Source: Polynucleobacter sp. GWA2_45_21 (GTDB lineage: Bacteria; Pseudomonadota; Gammaproteobacteria; Burkholderiales; Burkholderiaceae). Taken from it: 64,000 nt of DNA. The notes beneath the pieces were generated by a model that saw nothing but the letters and a program-made list of their open reading frames with translations, searched no databases and was not told the DNA's origin. Positions 9,549-22,581 of the stretch are shown one piece after another (the first letter of the stretch is position 1; each line of letters opens with the position of its first letter). The DNA lies in the NCBI RefSeq assembly GCF_001830325.1, contig NZ_MHZG01000007.1, positions 28,326 to 92,325 on the forward strand, read 5' to 3'. The position numbers were made by a program, and so were the translations under genes.

Positions 9549-11543
9549 ATGTCAAACCTTCAAATTCGTATGGCAAATGCCATTCGTGCTTTATCCATGG
9601 ATGCAGTTCAACAAGCCAATTCTGGTCACCCTGGAATGCCAATGGGTATGGCTGATATTGCAGTCGGTCTTTGGAATGAGCATTTGCAACATAACCCAAC
9701 AGATCCACATTGGATGAATCGCGATCGCTTTGTTTTATCAAACGGTCATGGTTCTATGTTGTTGTATTCCTTATTGCATTTAACTGGTTATGACTTGCCG
9801 ATGAGCGAGTTAAAAAATTTCCGTCAGTTGCACAGTAAAACTGCTGGCCATCCTGAGTATGGAATTACGCCCGGTGTAGAAACCACTACTGGTCCTTTGG
9901 GTCAGGGAATTTCTAATGCAGTTGGTATGGCGCTTGCTGAAAAATTATTAGCGCAAGAATTTAATCGCCCAGGTCATGACATCGTTAATCACTACACCTA
10001 TGTATTTTTAGGTGATGGTTGTTTGATGGAAGGCATTAGTCATGAAGTCTGTTCATTAGCCGGCACACTCAAGCTCAATAAATTGATTGCGCTATGGGAT
10101 GACAACGGCATCTCGATTGATGGCAAAGTCGTTTCTTGGTTTAACGAAGACACACCAAAGCGTTTTGAAGCTTATGGCTGGAATGTGATTCGTGATGTGG
10201 ACGGGCATGACGCAGAGGCCGTATCAAGTGCAATTGCTAAAGCTAAGAAGAGTGATAAGCCGACATTGATTTGTTGCAAGACAGCGATTGGTCAGGGCTC
10301 GCCAAACATGGCTGGTAGCGATAAGGTGCATGGCTCCCCATTGGGCGCGGCAGAAATTGCAGCAACTCGTGTTGCCTTGAACTGGCCATATGCACCGTTT
10401 GAAATTCCGAAAGATATTTATGAGGCTTGGGATTTCAAGAAACGCGGTCAAGCTGCTGAGCATGAGTGGAATAAAGAATTCCAGGCCTACAAAAATAAAT
10501 ACCCAGAACTGGCTTCTGAATTACAGCGTCGTATGCAAGGCGGCTTATCTAAAGACTTCTCTAAAACTTTAGATGCTTACTTAAAGACTTGTGAAACTAA
10601 AGCAGAAACCATTGCTACTCGTAAGGCAAGTCAGAATGCCATCGAAGCATTGGCACCAGCCTTGCCAGAGTTTATGGGCGGCTCTGCTGACTTAACAGGT
10701 TCTAACTTAACTAACTGGTCTTCATGTAAAGCTGTGCGTGCTGATCAGTGGGGTAACCACATCAACTACGGTGTTCGTGAATTTGGTATGAGTGCCATCA
10801 TGAACGGAATCGCTTTGCATGGCGGCTATATTCCATTCGGCGGCACCTTCCTAACCTTCTCGGATTACAGTCGCAATGCCTTGCGCATGGCTGCATTGAT
10901 GAAGTTGCGCAGCATCTTTGTCTTTACGCATGACTCGATTGGCTTGGGTGAAGATGGCCCAACACACCAGTCAGTGGAGCATGTAGCGAGCTTGCGCCTC
11001 ATCCCAAATTTGATGGTTTGGCGTCCATGCGATACCACGGAGAGTGCAGTTGCCTGGGGTGCCGCGATTGAGCGTAAGCATGGCCCTAGTGCTTTGATCT
11101 TCAGTCGTCAAAACTGCCCATTTGTATCGCGTAATAGCCAACAAGTAAAAGACATTGCACGCGGTGGATATGTTTTGCGTGATCCAAAGAAATCCAAAAT
11201 CGATGCAGTAATTATTGCTACCGGATCTGAAATTGCTTTGGCATTACAAACTGCAGAGCGTTTAGAGGGTGAAGGCTTTGGCATTCGTGTGGTGTCAATT
11301 CCATCAACAACGGTATTTGATCAACAAGATGCTGCTTACAAAGCAAAAGTCTTGCCAGCTGATATTCCGCGCATTGCTGTTGAAGCTGGGGTGAGTGATT
11401 TCTGGTGGAAGTATGGTTGTGCAGCTGTGCACGGTGTTGATACCTTTGGTGAGTCAGCGCCAGCGCCAGTGCTTTATGAATATTTTGGCTTGACTGTGGA
11501 TCAGATCGCTAAAACAGTAAAGCAATGCATTGCAAAGAAATAA
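9549..11543 (+). CDS. tkt: Transketolase
   Basis: Transfers two-carbon ketol units in the pentose phosphate pathway with thiamine diphosphate. The 664-residue protein shows the N-terminal [15 protein letters not shown], the ThDP/Mg motif beginning [12 protein letters not shown] and ending near [10 protein letters not shown], and the pyrimidine-domain block [14 protein letters not shown] with RPCD downstream. The third domain is present through [16 protein letters not shown], so it is full length. gap follows 60 bases downstream on the same strand, linking pentose phosphate and glycolytic steps. Confidence 0.97.
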   Translation: MSNLQIRMANAIRALSMDAVQQANSGHPGMPMGMADIAVGLWNEHLQHNPTDPHWMNRDRFVLSNGHGSMLLYSLLHLTGYDLPMSELKNFRQLHSKTAGHPEYGITPGVETTTGPLGQGISNAVGMALAEKLLAQEFNRPGHDIVNHYTYVFLGDGCLMEGISHEVCSLAGTLKLNKLIALWDDNGISIDGKVVSWFNEDTPKRFEAYGWNVIRDVDGHDAEAVSSAIAKAKKSDKPTLICCKTAIGQGSPNMAGSDKVHGSPLGAAEIAATRVALNWPYAPFEIPKDIYEAWDFKKRGQAAEHEWNKEFQAYKNKYPELASELQRRMQGGLSKDFSKTLDAYLKTCETKAETIATRKASQNAIEALAPALPEFMGGSADLTGSNLTNWSSCKAVRADQWGNHINYGVREFGMSAIMNGIALHGGYIPFGGTFLTFSDYSRNALRMAALMKLRSIFVFTHDSIGLGEDGPTHQSVEHVASLRLIPNLMVWRPCDTTESAVAWGAAIERKHGPSALIFSRQNCPFVSRNSQQVKDIARGGYVLRDPKKSKIDAVIIATGSEIALALQTAERLEGEGFGIRVVSIPSTTVFDQQDAAYKAKVLPADIPRIAVEAGVSDFWWKYGCAAVHGVDTFGESAPAPVLYEYFGLTVDQIAKTVKQCIAKK

Positions 11544-11603
11544 AAAAGATCAAAAGCAAATAAATTATCTGTTTAAGAATTCAAAATTAGCAAGGGGAAT
11601 GGA

Positions 11604-12632
11604 ATGACAATTCGTGTCGCAATTAACGGTTATGGTCGCATTGGTCGTATGGTCTTGCGTGCTTTGTATGAAGATCAAGTCAATGGCAAGCCAAGACGTG
11701 ATATCAAAATCGTGGCGATTAATGCGATGGGTGATATCGATATCAATGCGCACTTGACGCAATATGATTCTGCGCACGGTCGTTTTCCTGCCGAAGTAAA
11801 AGTAGACGGCGATTGCATGGTGGTTAATGGTGATCGTATCAAGATGTTCTCAACCCGTAATCCTTTGGAAACCCCATGGGGTGAGTTGGGTGTGGACTTG
11901 GTGCTCGAGTGCTCCGGCAAATTCACTTCAAAAGAAAAAGCCATGGTGCACATCTCTCAGGGCGCGAAGAAAGTATTGATTTCTGCTCCCGGTGAAAAAG
12001 ATGTGGATGCCACGATTGTTTACGGCGTTAACCAGCAAGTGCTCAAGCCAAGCGATGTCGTGGTTTCTAACGCGAGCTGCACGACTAACTGTTTAGCGCC
12101 GTTGGTTAAGCCATTGCTAGAAAAGATTGGTATCGAGTCTGGCTTGATGACTACGATCCATGCATTTACCAATGATCAGGTTCTGACTGACGTGTATCAC
12201 AAGGATATGCGCCGTGCGCGTTCTGCTGTGAGCAGCATGATTCCAACTAAGACCGGTGCGGCAAAAGCGGTTGGCTTGGTATTGCCAGCTTTGGCAGGGC
12301 GCTTTGACGGTTTTGCAATGCGCGTGCCCGTCATTAACGTTTCTGTTGTGGATTTAACCTTTGCTGCTAGCCGCGCTACTAGCGTGGATGAAGTGAACTC
12401 TATTCTCAAAACAGCGAGTGAGGGTGAGTTGAAGGGTATTTTGGGTTTCAATACCTTACCTTTGGTTTCCATCGACTTCAATCACGATCCACGCCCCAGT
12501 ATTTATGACGCTTCCCAGACTCGCGTGTCGGCAGATGGCAAGTTGGTCAAAGTCTTGGCTTGGTACGACAACGAGTGGGGCTATTCAGTCCAAATGCTCA
12601 ATGCTGCTGAAGCATTGATGGCCGTAAAGTAA
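11604..12632 (+). CDS. gap: Glyceraldehyde-3-phosphate dehydrogenase
   Basis: Interconverts glyceraldehyde 3-phosphate and 1,3-bisphosphoglycerate with NAD(P). The 342-residue protein has the N-terminal dinucleotide-binding motif [14 protein letters not shown], the catalytic [12 protein letters not shown] with Cys159, and the C-terminal WYDNEWGYS. An AGGGG ribosome site 7-11 bases before the ATG supports the start. It is followed by a perfect palindromic terminator at 12685-12712. It is probably cotranscribed with tkt. I saw no second gap-type gene in the window. Confidence 0.97.
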   Translation: MTIRVAINGYGRIGRMVLRALYEDQVNGKPRRDIKIVAINAMGDIDINAHLTQYDSAHGRFPAEVKVDGDCMVVNGDRIKMFSTRNPLETPWGELGVDLVLECSGKFTSKEKAMVHISQGAKKVLISAPGEKDVDATIVYGVNQQVLKPSDVVVSNASCTTNCLAPLVKPLLEKIGIESGLMTTIHAFTNDQVLTDVYHKDMRRARSAVSSMIPTKTGAAKAVGLVLPALAGRFDGFAMRVPVINVSVVDLTFAASRATSVDEVNSILKTASEGELKGILGFNTLPLVSIDFNHDPRPSIYDASQTRVSADGKLVKVLAWYDNEWGYSVQMLNAAEALMAVK

Positions 12633-12684
12633 GTAATTGATGAGGTTTTAAGGCTAAAAGTACTTAAAATCTTGTTTTTGATGT

Positions 12685-12712
12685 AAAAAAGACCTCAATT
12701 GAGGTCTTTTTT
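12685..12712. terminator. Rho-independent terminator after gap, likely bidirectional
   Basis: AAAAAAGACCTCAA at 12685-12698 and TTGAGGTCTTTTTT at 12699-12712 form a perfect 28-base palindrome with a run of six T on either strand. It lies 53 bases after the gap stop and 35 bases beyond the fur stop, so it can end both convergent transcripts. Confidence 0.92.
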
Positions 12713-12746
12713 CATTATCTGTAGATAAAATCTAAATAAATTAGGT

Positions 12747-13205
12747 TTAAGTCTTGGTTTTATTGCGGCAATTCTTCTTTTGGCAGTGCCCATACATGGC
12801 TAAAGAGTGCTCCTGGAGCTTAAAACCCAGGTTTTTGGCGATATCACGTTGTCTTTTCTCGATGGCCTCATCGACAAACTCTTCTACATGGCCGCAATCG
12901 AGGCAGACCAAGTGGTCATGGTGCTGCCCCTCATTGAGCTCATAAATGGCCCTACCATCGCCTTTGCTGGACTCAAAATGACTGCGGAGCAAGAGCCCTG
13001 CTTGCTCAAACTGGGTCAGTACCCGGTATACCGTGGCCAAACCAATTTCTTTATCTTCCTTAGCTAGGGCCATAAAGACATCTTCAGCACTAAAGTGGGT
13101 CCCACCGTTCTGGTGAAAGAAGTCCAATATTTTCATCCGTGGACCGGTCGCTTTGAGGCCAATATCGCGTAAATCTGCTGGAGTCGGGTTTTGGTTCATA
13201 TTCAT
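12747..13205 (-). CDS. fur: Ferric uptake regulator
   Basis: An Fe2+-dependent repressor of iron acquisition. The start at 13205 (MNMNQNPTPADLRDIGLKATGPR) gives 152 residues, close to the usual Fur length. A longer frame to 13250 would overlap the divergent bamE start. The N-terminal winged helix includes LKATGPRMKIL and LATVYRVLTQFEQAG. The C-terminal domain has the metal ligands HHDHLVCLDCG and GHCQKKNC. The divergent neighbour is bamE, with about 43 bases between starts, and fur beside bamE is a common arrangement in this group. Confidence 0.95.
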   Translation of the reverse strand: MNMNQNPTPADLRDIGLKATGPRMKILDFFHQNGGTHFSAEDVFMALAKEDKEIGLATVYRVLTQFEQAGLLLRSHFESSKGDGRAIYELNEGQHHDHLVCLDCGHVEEFVDEAIEKRQRDIAKNLGFKLQEHSLAMYGHCQKKNCRNKTKT

Positions 13206-13248
13206 AGGTTTGGGAGCTAAAATCAATGTCTTAATGATACGGCCTGCC

Positions 13249-13968
13249 ATGCAAAATTGCCTTCAAGTTTTTACCCGTTTATTGAACTCCATGTTTGGGG
13301 TTTTTGGCCTTGCTCGGTCAGGATTAGTTATTGCCTCTATTGGTGCGGTAATGATCGCTACTGGCTGCACTAGCGCCGTAGATGAAACCCAACGTGCCTG
13401 GATGAATAAAGTCTTTAGGCCTTATGTCCCTGATGTTGTGCAGGGCAACTTTATTTCTAGTGAGCAATACGCGAAATTACAAGTGGGCCAGAGTCGAGAG
13501 CAGGTCCGTCAAATTTTGGGAACACCTTTGCTAGCAAGTTATTTCCATGCCAATCGCTGGGACTATGTTTTTGAATTTAAGCGTTCGGGTCAGCAAATTA
13601 GTAAAGAGCGGCGCGTCACCGTATTTTTTGAGGGCGATAAGCTAGTGAAGTTTCAGGGTGACGCTTTGCCAACAGAGGTTGAGCTAGTTGCTGAGATCGA
13701 TGGCTATGCAAAAACCAAGCGCTCCTTCTGGGATGTTGTGACCGGATCGAACAAGCCTCCAGTAACACCGCCTTTGCAACAGCCAGAGTTGCTAGTGCCT
13801 AGCCCCACGAATAATTTGCCAGCTGGTGCTGCAGTTCCTGCGGCTCCTGCTAGTAGTTCTTTTTGGGACTTTTTTAGCTTCTCAAAAAAATCACCAGACG
13901 CTCAGCCGGTGCCTCAACAATTAGGCCCTGGCGATCTCAACGTTCCGCAGGCTAGTGAAGTTAAGTAA
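13249..13968 (+). CDS. bamE: Outer membrane assembly lipoprotein BamE with long C-terminal extension
   Basis: A lipoprotein subunit of the BAM complex, which inserts beta-barrels into the outer membrane. An N-terminal signal ends in the lipobox IATGC with lipidated Cys40. The SmpA/OmlA core (about 55-145) includes QGNFISSEQYAKLQVGQS, VRQILGTPLLA and RWDYVFEF. The remaining ~95 residues, absent from the ~110-residue E. coli protein, are Pro/Ala/Ser-rich and contain two SFWD motifs (RSFWDVVTGSNKPP and SSFWDFFSFSKKSP). The ATG at 13249 is used because earlier codons would extend into fur. Confidence 0.93.
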   Translation: MQNCLQVFTRLLNSMFGVFGLARSGLVIASIGAVMIATGCTSAVDETQRAWMNKVFRPYVPDVVQGNFISSEQYAKLQVGQSREQVRQILGTPLLASYFHANRWDYVFEFKRSGQQISKERRVTVFFEGDKLVKFQGDALPTEVELVAEIDGYAKTKRSFWDVVTGSNKPPVTPPLQQPELLVPSPTNNLPAGAAVPAAPASSSFWDFFSFSKKSPDAQPVPQQLGPGDLNVPQASEVK

Positions 13969-14032
13969 AGATAAGTTGTGTTGATGTCGAGTGATTTCTT
14001 TCGACAACCTTGAATAAGAAACGAAGATACAA

Positions 14033-14836
14033 ATGATGAAAATCGCAATTGCTGGTGCAACCGGCCGTATGGGGAAAATGTTGATCGAGGCTGTGCTCAA
14101 TTGCTCAGATGCTGAGTTGGTTGGCGCCTTAGAGCATGAGTCTTGCCCGCTACTAGGTGAAGATGCTGGCGCGTTCTTGGGTAAAAAAACTGGCGTAGCC
14201 ATTACATCGGATATCTCAAAGGCTTTAACAGGCGCTGAATTCTTAATTGATTTCACTCGCCCAGAAGGCACGATGGCGCATTTGGCTGTAGCGCAAAAGA
14301 CGGGTAGCAAAATGATTATCGGCACAACTGGTCTTAGCCCAGAGCAAATCGATAGCCTGAAAAAAGCATCCGCAAATTTAGCCATCGTATTTGCGCCAAA
14401 CATGAGTGTAGGCGTGAATGCCACATTCAAATTATTAGAAATTGCGGCAAAGATGTTGAACGAAGGTTACGACATCGAAATCATCGAAGCGCATCATCGT
14501 CATAAGGTAGATGCACCATCTGGTACTGCATTGAGAATGGGTGAAGTGATTGCCGATGCCCTTGGTGAGAAGTTAGACGATGTTGCTGTATATGCCCGCG
14601 AAGGTCACACCGGCGAGCGTAAGGCAGGCTCAATTGGTTTTGCCACTATTCGTGGTGGAGATATTGTGGGTGATCACACCGTCCTATTTGCAGGCGAGGG
14701 CGAACGCATTGAAATCAGCCATAAGTCTTCTAGCCGCCAGTCCTATGCACAAGGTTCCTTACGTGCTGCACGCTTCTTACAGAGTCAGAATTCTGGTTTG
14801 TATGATATGCAAGATGTTCTTGGTCTGCGCAAGTAA
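14033..14836 (+). CDS. dapB: 4-hydroxy-tetrahydrodipicolinate reductase
   Basis: Reduces the DapA product towards tetrahydrodipicolinate for lysine and diaminopimelate synthesis. The 267-residue protein has the N-terminal nucleotide-binding motif [13 protein letters not shown], the [13 protein letters not shown] segment, and the DapB signature [18 protein letters not shown] with the catalytic His/Lys. Two adjacent ATGs (14033 and 14036) are possible starts. It follows bamE by 64 bases and precedes leuS. Confidence 0.96.
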   Translation: MMKIAIAGATGRMGKMLIEAVLNCSDAELVGALEHESCPLLGEDAGAFLGKKTGVAITSDISKALTGAEFLIDFTRPEGTMAHLAVAQKTGSKMIIGTTGLSPEQIDSLKKASANLAIVFAPNMSVGVNATFKLLEIAAKMLNEGYDIEIIEAHHRHKVDAPSGTALRMGEVIADALGEKLDDVAVYAREGHTGERKAGSIGFATIRGGDIVGDHTVLFAGEGERIEISHKSSSRQSYAQGSLRAARFLQSQNSGLYDMQDVLGLRK

Positions 14837-14890
14837 CTCACCAAATACGATCACCATTAATTAAAGAATAGAAGAAAAGAGTTGTATTGA

Positions 14891-17563
<2,673 letters not shown>

Positions 17564-17597
17564 ATTGCTAACGATTTTTTGAATAGAAACTAAACAC

Positions 17598-18125
17598 ATG
17601 CGCGTAAATCAACTTCGACGTACTCTGCTTGGGTTTCTGGCTCTAGCTCCAGTCAGCGGTCTGATCGCCTGTGGCTATCGTTTGCGTGGCATGGTTGATT
17701 TACCGTTTAAGGTAATCGCAATTACTGGTAGCCCATCACCACCTCTAAGAGCCGATCTACAGACAGCCATTTTGACGGGTACTGATGCAAAGATTGCAAT
17801 CAATCCCAAAGACGCCGATCTGATTCTGGAAATCACTAGCGATCTGAATGGTCGTGAGATCTTGGCTTATAACTCGAATGGTCAAGTCTCTGCCTATCGT
17901 TTAAATATACGAGTTGGGTTTAGGGCGTATGACAATGCTGGGGCAGATATCGTGCCTGAAGCGGAGATCTACATGACGCGAGACATGGACTTCTCGGTAT
18001 CGACCGTTTTAGCGACCGATGTCCAGATGCAGCAATTTCTATCTTTAATGCGTAGAGATTTAGCGGTTCAGATTTTGCGTCGTGTTTCTGCTTCTGCTCG
18101 AGCACCACAGGCTCGAAGCTTTTAA
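17598..18125 (+). CDS. lptE: LPS-assembly lipoprotein LptE
   Basis: The outer-membrane lipoprotein that plugs the LptD barrel and helps insert lipopolysaccharide. The 175-residue protein has a signal peptide with lipobox LIAC (Cys25) followed by GYRLRG, the typical LptE opening. A beta-rich body follows. Overall similarity is modest, as usual for this family. The identity is supported by its position between leuS and holA, which is conserved in proteobacteria. Confidence 0.92.
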   Translation: MRVNQLRRTLLGFLALAPVSGLIACGYRLRGMVDLPFKVIAITGSPSPPLRADLQTAILTGTDAKIAINPKDADLILEITSDLNGREILAYNSNGQVSAYRLNIRVGFRAYDNAGADIVPEAEIYMTRDMDFSVSTVLATDVQMQQFLSLMRRDLAVQILRRVSASARAPQARSF

Positions 18126-18144
18126 AGAATGACGAGCAAATCGC

Positions 18145-19206
18145 ATGGTTAAGAGCGATGCCTTGCAGGTTCATTTGAAGTCACTTAATTCGGCGGCTTC
18201 ATTAAGGCCTCTGTATATATTTAGCGGGGATGAGCCTTTACTGATGATGGAGGCTATGGATCAGTTGCGCGCCACGGCTAAAAAAATGGGCTATACCGAT
18301 CGAGAAGTTTTATTGCAAGAGCGTGGGTTTGATTGGAGTGCTTTATTAAGTGCTGGCCAAACCATGTCTTTATTTGGCGATAAGCGCTGGGTGGAGTTGC
18401 GCATCCCAACCGGCAAACCTGGCCGTGATGGTGCTGATGCGCTTAAGCAGTTCTCTACCCAAATCGAGTCTCAGCCAGTTGGACCCGAGGGGCCGGATAC
18501 GATTTTTTGCATCATCCTGCCTAAATTGGATGGTAAAACTAAAACCTCTGCTTGGTTTACTGCTTTGGATGAAGCGGGTATGGCGATTCAGTTGGATTCC
18601 TTGGATCGCAGTCAATTGCCGCAATGGATTGCGGGGCGACTAAAGAAGCAGGGTCAAGAAGTGCAGTCAGGCCCAGAGGGGCAACGTGCTTTAGCCTTCA
18701 TTGCTGAGCAGGTAGAGGGTAACCTCATCGCCGCTCATCAAGAAATTCAGAAGCTGGGTTTATTGCATCCTGCTGGCGTGCTTACCGAGGAACAAATTCG
18801 GTCAGCAATCTTGAAGGTGGCTCGCTATAACGTCTTTGAATTAACTGAAGCGATGTTGGCTGGCGATCTGCCGCGCCTGAATCGCATGTTAGATGGTCTC
18901 AAGGGTGAGGGTGAACCTTTGGTCTTGATTCTGTGGAGCGTAACTGAAGAGCTTCGGATACTATCGAAACTGAAGGCAGCAAGCGATGCTGGTGAGTCTG
19001 TGCAGAATTTGATGCGCGCTAACCGGATCTGGGGCAATAAAGAGCGTTTATATCCTATGGCTCTAAAACGGGTGCAGCCTTTAAAGTTGCGCAGAGCAAT
19101 GCAGGTTGCTGCAGGTTTAGATCGTCAGGCCAAAGGATTGCATGCGGCGGAATTACCGGCAGATCCTTGGGATGGTTTGCGTTTAGTGGGCAATCTATTG
19201 CGCTAG
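18145..19206 (+). CDS. holA: DNA polymerase III subunit delta
   Basis: The clamp-loader subunit that opens the beta sliding clamp. The 353-residue length is normal. The N-terminal segment PLYIFSGDEPLLMMEAMDQLR matches the delta opening, with the clamp-contacting region following. The C-terminal part (AMLAGDLPRLNRMLDGL, EGEPLVLILWSVTEELR) is the conserved delta collar domain. It follows lptE by 19 bases in the same operon and precedes proA. Confidence 0.94.
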   Translation: MVKSDALQVHLKSLNSAASLRPLYIFSGDEPLLMMEAMDQLRATAKKMGYTDREVLLQERGFDWSALLSAGQTMSLFGDKRWVELRIPTGKPGRDGADALKQFSTQIESQPVGPEGPDTIFCIILPKLDGKTKTSAWFTALDEAGMAIQLDSLDRSQLPQWIAGRLKKQGQEVQSGPEGQRALAFIAEQVEGNLIAAHQEIQKLGLLHPAGVLTEEQIRSAILKVARYNVFELTEAMLAGDLPRLNRMLDGLKGEGEPLVLILWSVTEELRILSKLKAASDAGESVQNLMRANRIWGNKERLYPMALKRVQPLKLRRAMQVAAGLDRQAKGLHAAELPADPWDGLRLVGNLLR

Positions 19207-19239
19207 ATAAAACAATATTAAATTTGACATAGTAAATAT

Positions 19240-20526
19240 ATGAGTAATTCAAAAAATACCATTCAGCAAATGATGCAAGATATTGGCCGACGTGCTCGTC
19301 AGGCATCACGCGCGATGGCGCGGGCATCCAGCGAACAGAAAAATAAAGCCTTATTGCGAATCGCCAAGTTGGTTCGTGAGCGCGCTGAAGAAATTCAGCG
19401 TGTGAATGCGCTTGATGTTGCTCGCGCAAAAACCAATGGGCAAGACGCCGCCTTTATTGACCGTCTCACCATGACTCCCAAGACGATTGAGTCTATGGCA
19501 TTGGGTTTGGAACAAATTGTTTCTCTGGAAGATCCGATTGGAAAAATAACACCATTACAAAAACAGGCCTCTGGTATTGAACTCGGTCAGATGCGTGTTC
19601 CACTCGGTGTGATTGGCATTATTTATGAGTCTCGTCCTAATGTGACAATTGATGCTGCGGCGCTTTGTCTTAAATCTGGCAATGCTGTCATTTTGCGTGG
19701 TGGTTCGGAAGCAATTGATTCGAATGCGTTATTGGCGCAATTGATTCAAGAAGGTTTGGATGCCGCTAATTTACCTATGGATGCAGTGCAAGTTGTGACA
19801 ACCACAGATCGTGCCGCTGTCGGTGAAATGATCACCATGACTGAATACATTGATGTGATCGTGCCGCGCGGTGGCAAAAGTTTGATCGCCCGTTTAATGG
19901 CAGAGGCACGCGTACCAATGATTAAGCATTTGGATGGAATTTGTCATACCTATATTGATGCTGATGCAGATATCGCGATGGCAATTAAGGTTTGCGATAA
20001 CGCCAAGACCCAGCGCTATGCCCCTTGTAATGCAATGGAAACACTCTTGGTCAACAAAACCATTGCACCTCAAGTCTTGCCAGCGCTCTGTAAGATCTAC
20101 CAAGACAAGGGTGTGGAGTTGCGTGTTGATGAGCAAACCCGAAACACGCTGGAGGCTGCAGGATTCAAGAATCTAATTAATGCGGTTGAAGAGGATTGGC
20201 AAACAGAGTATTTGGCGCCAATTTTGTCGATTAAGACTGTTGCCGATATGGATGAGGCAATGGGCCATATCGAGCAATACGGTAGTAAACATACCGATGC
20301 CATCATTACCAACAACCAGGCCCAAGCAAATCGTTTCTTGCGCGAAGTCGATAGTGCTAGCGTGATGGTCAATGCCAGTACCCGTTTTGCGGATGGTTTT
20401 GAATATGGTCTTGGTGCTGAGATTGGCATTTCCAATGACAAATTACATGCTCGTGGCCCTGTGGGCTTGGATGGTTTGACCTCACTCAAATACATCGTCA
20501 TGGGTCATGGCGAAATTCGTACTTAA
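19240..20526 (+). CDS. proA: Gamma-glutamyl phosphate reductase
   Basis: Reduces gamma-glutamyl phosphate to glutamate semialdehyde in proline synthesis. The 428-residue protein shows the ProA motifs [44 protein letters not shown] and the active-site block [15 protein letters not shown] with the catalytic cysteine, then [12 protein letters not shown] and [11 protein letters not shown]. It is full length. A 9-base repeat (CGTACTTAA) spans its stop codon and recurs 3 bases later. Confidence 0.97.
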   Translation: MSNSKNTIQQMMQDIGRRARQASRAMARASSEQKNKALLRIAKLVRERAEEIQRVNALDVARAKTNGQDAAFIDRLTMTPKTIESMALGLEQIVSLEDPIGKITPLQKQASGIELGQMRVPLGVIGIIYESRPNVTIDAAALCLKSGNAVILRGGSEAIDSNALLAQLIQEGLDAANLPMDAVQVVTTTDRAAVGEMITMTEYIDVIVPRGGKSLIARLMAEARVPMIKHLDGICHTYIDADADIAMAIKVCDNAKTQRYAPCNAMETLLVNKTIAPQVLPALCKIYQDKGVELRVDEQTRNTLEAAGFKNLINAVEEDWQTEYLAPILSIKTVADMDEAMGHIEQYGSKHTDAIITNNQAQANRFLREVDSASVMVNASTRFADGFEYGLGAEIGISNDKLHARGPVGLDGLTSLKYIVMGHGEIRT

Positions 20527-20588
20527 ATGCGTACTTAATCAATCCCGATTAAAGAACGATAAAAAATACCTAACGGAGACTATTCAAC

Positions 20589-21014
20589 ATGGGTAATGCA
20601 TATTTATGGACTAAGACGCTTCATATTGTCTTGATTGCCTCTTGGTTCGCAGGCTTGTTTTATCTCCCACGTATTTTTGTGAACCTAGCGGATGAGAAAA
20701 ATCCTGAAGTCTATGCACGTCTTCTCGGCATGGCTGATCGCCTCTTTCGTTTCATGACTATTTTGGCAGTACCTGCAGTCTTTTTGGGCCTGACACTTTG
20801 GCTGCACTTCAAGATTGGTGCTGGTGACGTTTGGATGCATGCCAAAATTTTCTTTGTCATCCTGGTTATTGGTTATCACCATGCATGCTGGAGCCTACTC
20901 AAAAAGTTCCGCAATGGTGTTAATACCCGCTCTGGAGTTTGGTATCGCTGGTTTAACGAAGTGCCCGTCATTCTTCTATTGATCGTGACGGCTGTAGTCG
21001 TGATTAAGCCTTAG
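20589..21014 (+). CDS. hemJ: HemJ-type protoporphyrinogen oxidase (CopD-like membrane protein)
   Basis: HemJ oxidises protoporphyrinogen IX to protoporphyrin IX in the inner membrane during haem synthesis. The 141-residue protein has four predicted membrane helices and the motifs LWTKTLHIVLIASWFAGLFY (His12), HAKIFFVILVIGYHHACW and a C-terminal NEVPVILLLIVTAV helix, typical of UPF0093/HemJ. GGAG precedes the ATG at a suitable distance. hemL lies 1.8 kb downstream, consistent with a haem role. CopD-family copper transport is the less likely alternative. Confidence 0.9.
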   Translation: MGNAYLWTKTLHIVLIASWFAGLFYLPRIFVNLADEKNPEVYARLLGMADRLFRFMTILAVPAVFLGLTLWLHFKIGAGDVWMHAKIFFVILVIGYHHACWSLLKKFRNGVNTRSGVWYRWFNEVPVILLLIVTAVVVIKP

Positions 21015-21091
21015 AGCCGAACAACAGACAACTGTTAACTGTTTAATTGTTTTTATTATTTTTTCTTTACCCTTTTTAGATTGCTAGCCCC

Positions 21092-22567
21092 ATGAGATTT
21101 TTTGTTGTTTGTCCAGGTGGATTAGAAGTACCTCTTGCACAAGAGCTAGCAAGTATTGCGCAGCGCCCTGACTGTAAAGCTCTGGGCGCTTGGGTGATTG
21201 ATCCAACGCCGACGAGTCCAACGGGTGGAGTAGGCTTGGCTGCCCCTATCTCTGCAGCGATGGCATTGAACTTACATTCACGGATTGCAAGCCGCGTCTT
21301 GCTGCAAATGGCGGAATCACCCTATCGTCAAGAAGAGGATTTGTATAAGCTGGCGAGTGGTTTGGCTTGGGAGGAGTGGTTCTCATCTAAGCAAACTTTG
21401 CGGGTGGATGTGACTGCTCATCGCTCCCCATTGAAGAGTCTGAATTTCGCAACCTTGAAAATTAAGGATGCGATTGTGGATCGCTTGCGTGATGTGACTG
21501 GCGACCGTCCTAGTATTGATACTGCGTTTCCGGATGTGCGTGTCCAGGCCCATCTAACGGCCACTCATGCCACGATCTATTTGGATACTTCTGGCGAGGC
21601 CTTATTTAAACGCGGCTGGCGTGATGAAAAAGGCGACGCTCCTTTAAAAGAAAATCTTGCAGCAGGCATTCTGTCAATTACTGGTTGGAAACCCTCCCAA
21701 ACTTTATTTGATCCGATGTGCGGTAGCGGTACCTTTTTGATTGAGGCTGCACAAATGGCCTTGGCTATTCCGCCGGGAGCGATTCGGGCGGGAATGTATG
21801 GCGATGATGCAAAGCCTAGTCGCTTGGCTTATCGTCCATTGGTCACCTCAACCCACGGCTTTGGCTTTCAAAGACTCAAGCCTTTTAACGAGGCTGCTGA
21901 GCAAAAACGCTGGGGCTCTCTGAAAGATGCTGCACATGCTGAAATGATGGAAAAGCGTAAGCGGTTCCCAGCTTCAGAATCTTTGGGGATTAGTGGTGGC
22001 GATATTAATGAGCGCCTAGTGGCCATGTTTAAAGGTAATTGGCAGCGCGCTCAATTGCCTGGCCTACCAGTCACTCGTCAGATTGATGCCTTGGCTAGCA
22101 AGCCACCATCGAATATTAAAGAGGGTGTCATGCTCTTGAATCCGCCTTATGGTGAGCGCTTAGTCATCAAAGGTGGGAGAGGGCAGGATCGTGCTGCAGA
22201 CGGTGATATGGAGCGTGACTCCTATGAGCAAGCTGAAGAGCCAGAAGATCGCTATGCCTTTAATCTGGAAACAGGCCGTCAGAGTGCTAAACGTTCTAGT
22301 CGTGAATCTCTCAAAAAGTTACAAGCTCAAGAAGAGCAAGACCCTAAGTTTGTCGAGTTCTTGAGACAGTTCGGCCAACATCTCAAGGATACATTTGGTG
22401 GTTGGAATGTCTTTGTACTCACAGCGGACATGGCCTTACCAGGGCAGTTGCGTATTAAGGAATCTAAGCGCACTCCTTTATTTAACGGCCCTCTGGAGTG
22501 CAGGTTGTTTAAGTTTGAGATGCATCAAAAACGCGATGCGGCAGCAGATTTAAAACTAAAAAATTGA
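21092..22567 (+). CDS. rlmL: THUMP-domain RNA guanine-N2 methyltransferase (RlmL N-terminal type)
   Basis: A SAM-dependent methyltransferase of the family that makes m2G2445 in 23S rRNA. Of 491 residues, about 50-165 form the THUMP region, with SPLKSLNFATLKIKDAIVD and LDTSGEALFKRGWR. The SAM motif DPMCGSGTFLIEAA lies near residue 210 and the catalytic NPPYGERL near residue 350. It lacks the second RlmK-like methyltransferase of E. coli RlmL. A polar insertion of about 60 residues follows NPPYGER before the last strands. The exact target base is inferred from the family. Confidence 0.85.
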   Translation: MRFFVVCPGGLEVPLAQELASIAQRPDCKALGAWVIDPTPTSPTGGVGLAAPISAAMALNLHSRIASRVLLQMAESPYRQEEDLYKLASGLAWEEWFSSKQTLRVDVTAHRSPLKSLNFATLKIKDAIVDRLRDVTGDRPSIDTAFPDVRVQAHLTATHATIYLDTSGEALFKRGWRDEKGDAPLKENLAAGILSITGWKPSQTLFDPMCGSGTFLIEAAQMALAIPPGAIRAGMYGDDAKPSRLAYRPLVTSTHGFGFQRLKPFNEAAEQKRWGSLKDAAHAEMMEKRKRFPASESLGISGGDINERLVAMFKGNWQRAQLPGLPVTRQIDALASKPPSNIKEGVMLLNPPYGERLVIKGGRGQDRAADGDMERDSYEQAEEPEDRYAFNLETGRQSAKRSSRESLKKLQAQEEQDPKFVEFLRQFGQHLKDTFGGWNVFVLTADMALPGQLRIKESKRTPLFNGPLECRLFKFEMHQKRDAAADLKLKN

Positions 22568-22581
22568 TAAGGAAGACGGCG

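Noticed and set aside
19055..19429. 124-residue minus-strand frame across the holA-proA junction
   Set aside because: It is antisense to two well-supported genes and shows no conserved motif.
20518..20538. Nine-base direct repeat CGTACTTAA at the proA stop
   Set aside because: It is a single short duplication at a gene end, most easily explained by slippage, and has no sign of function.
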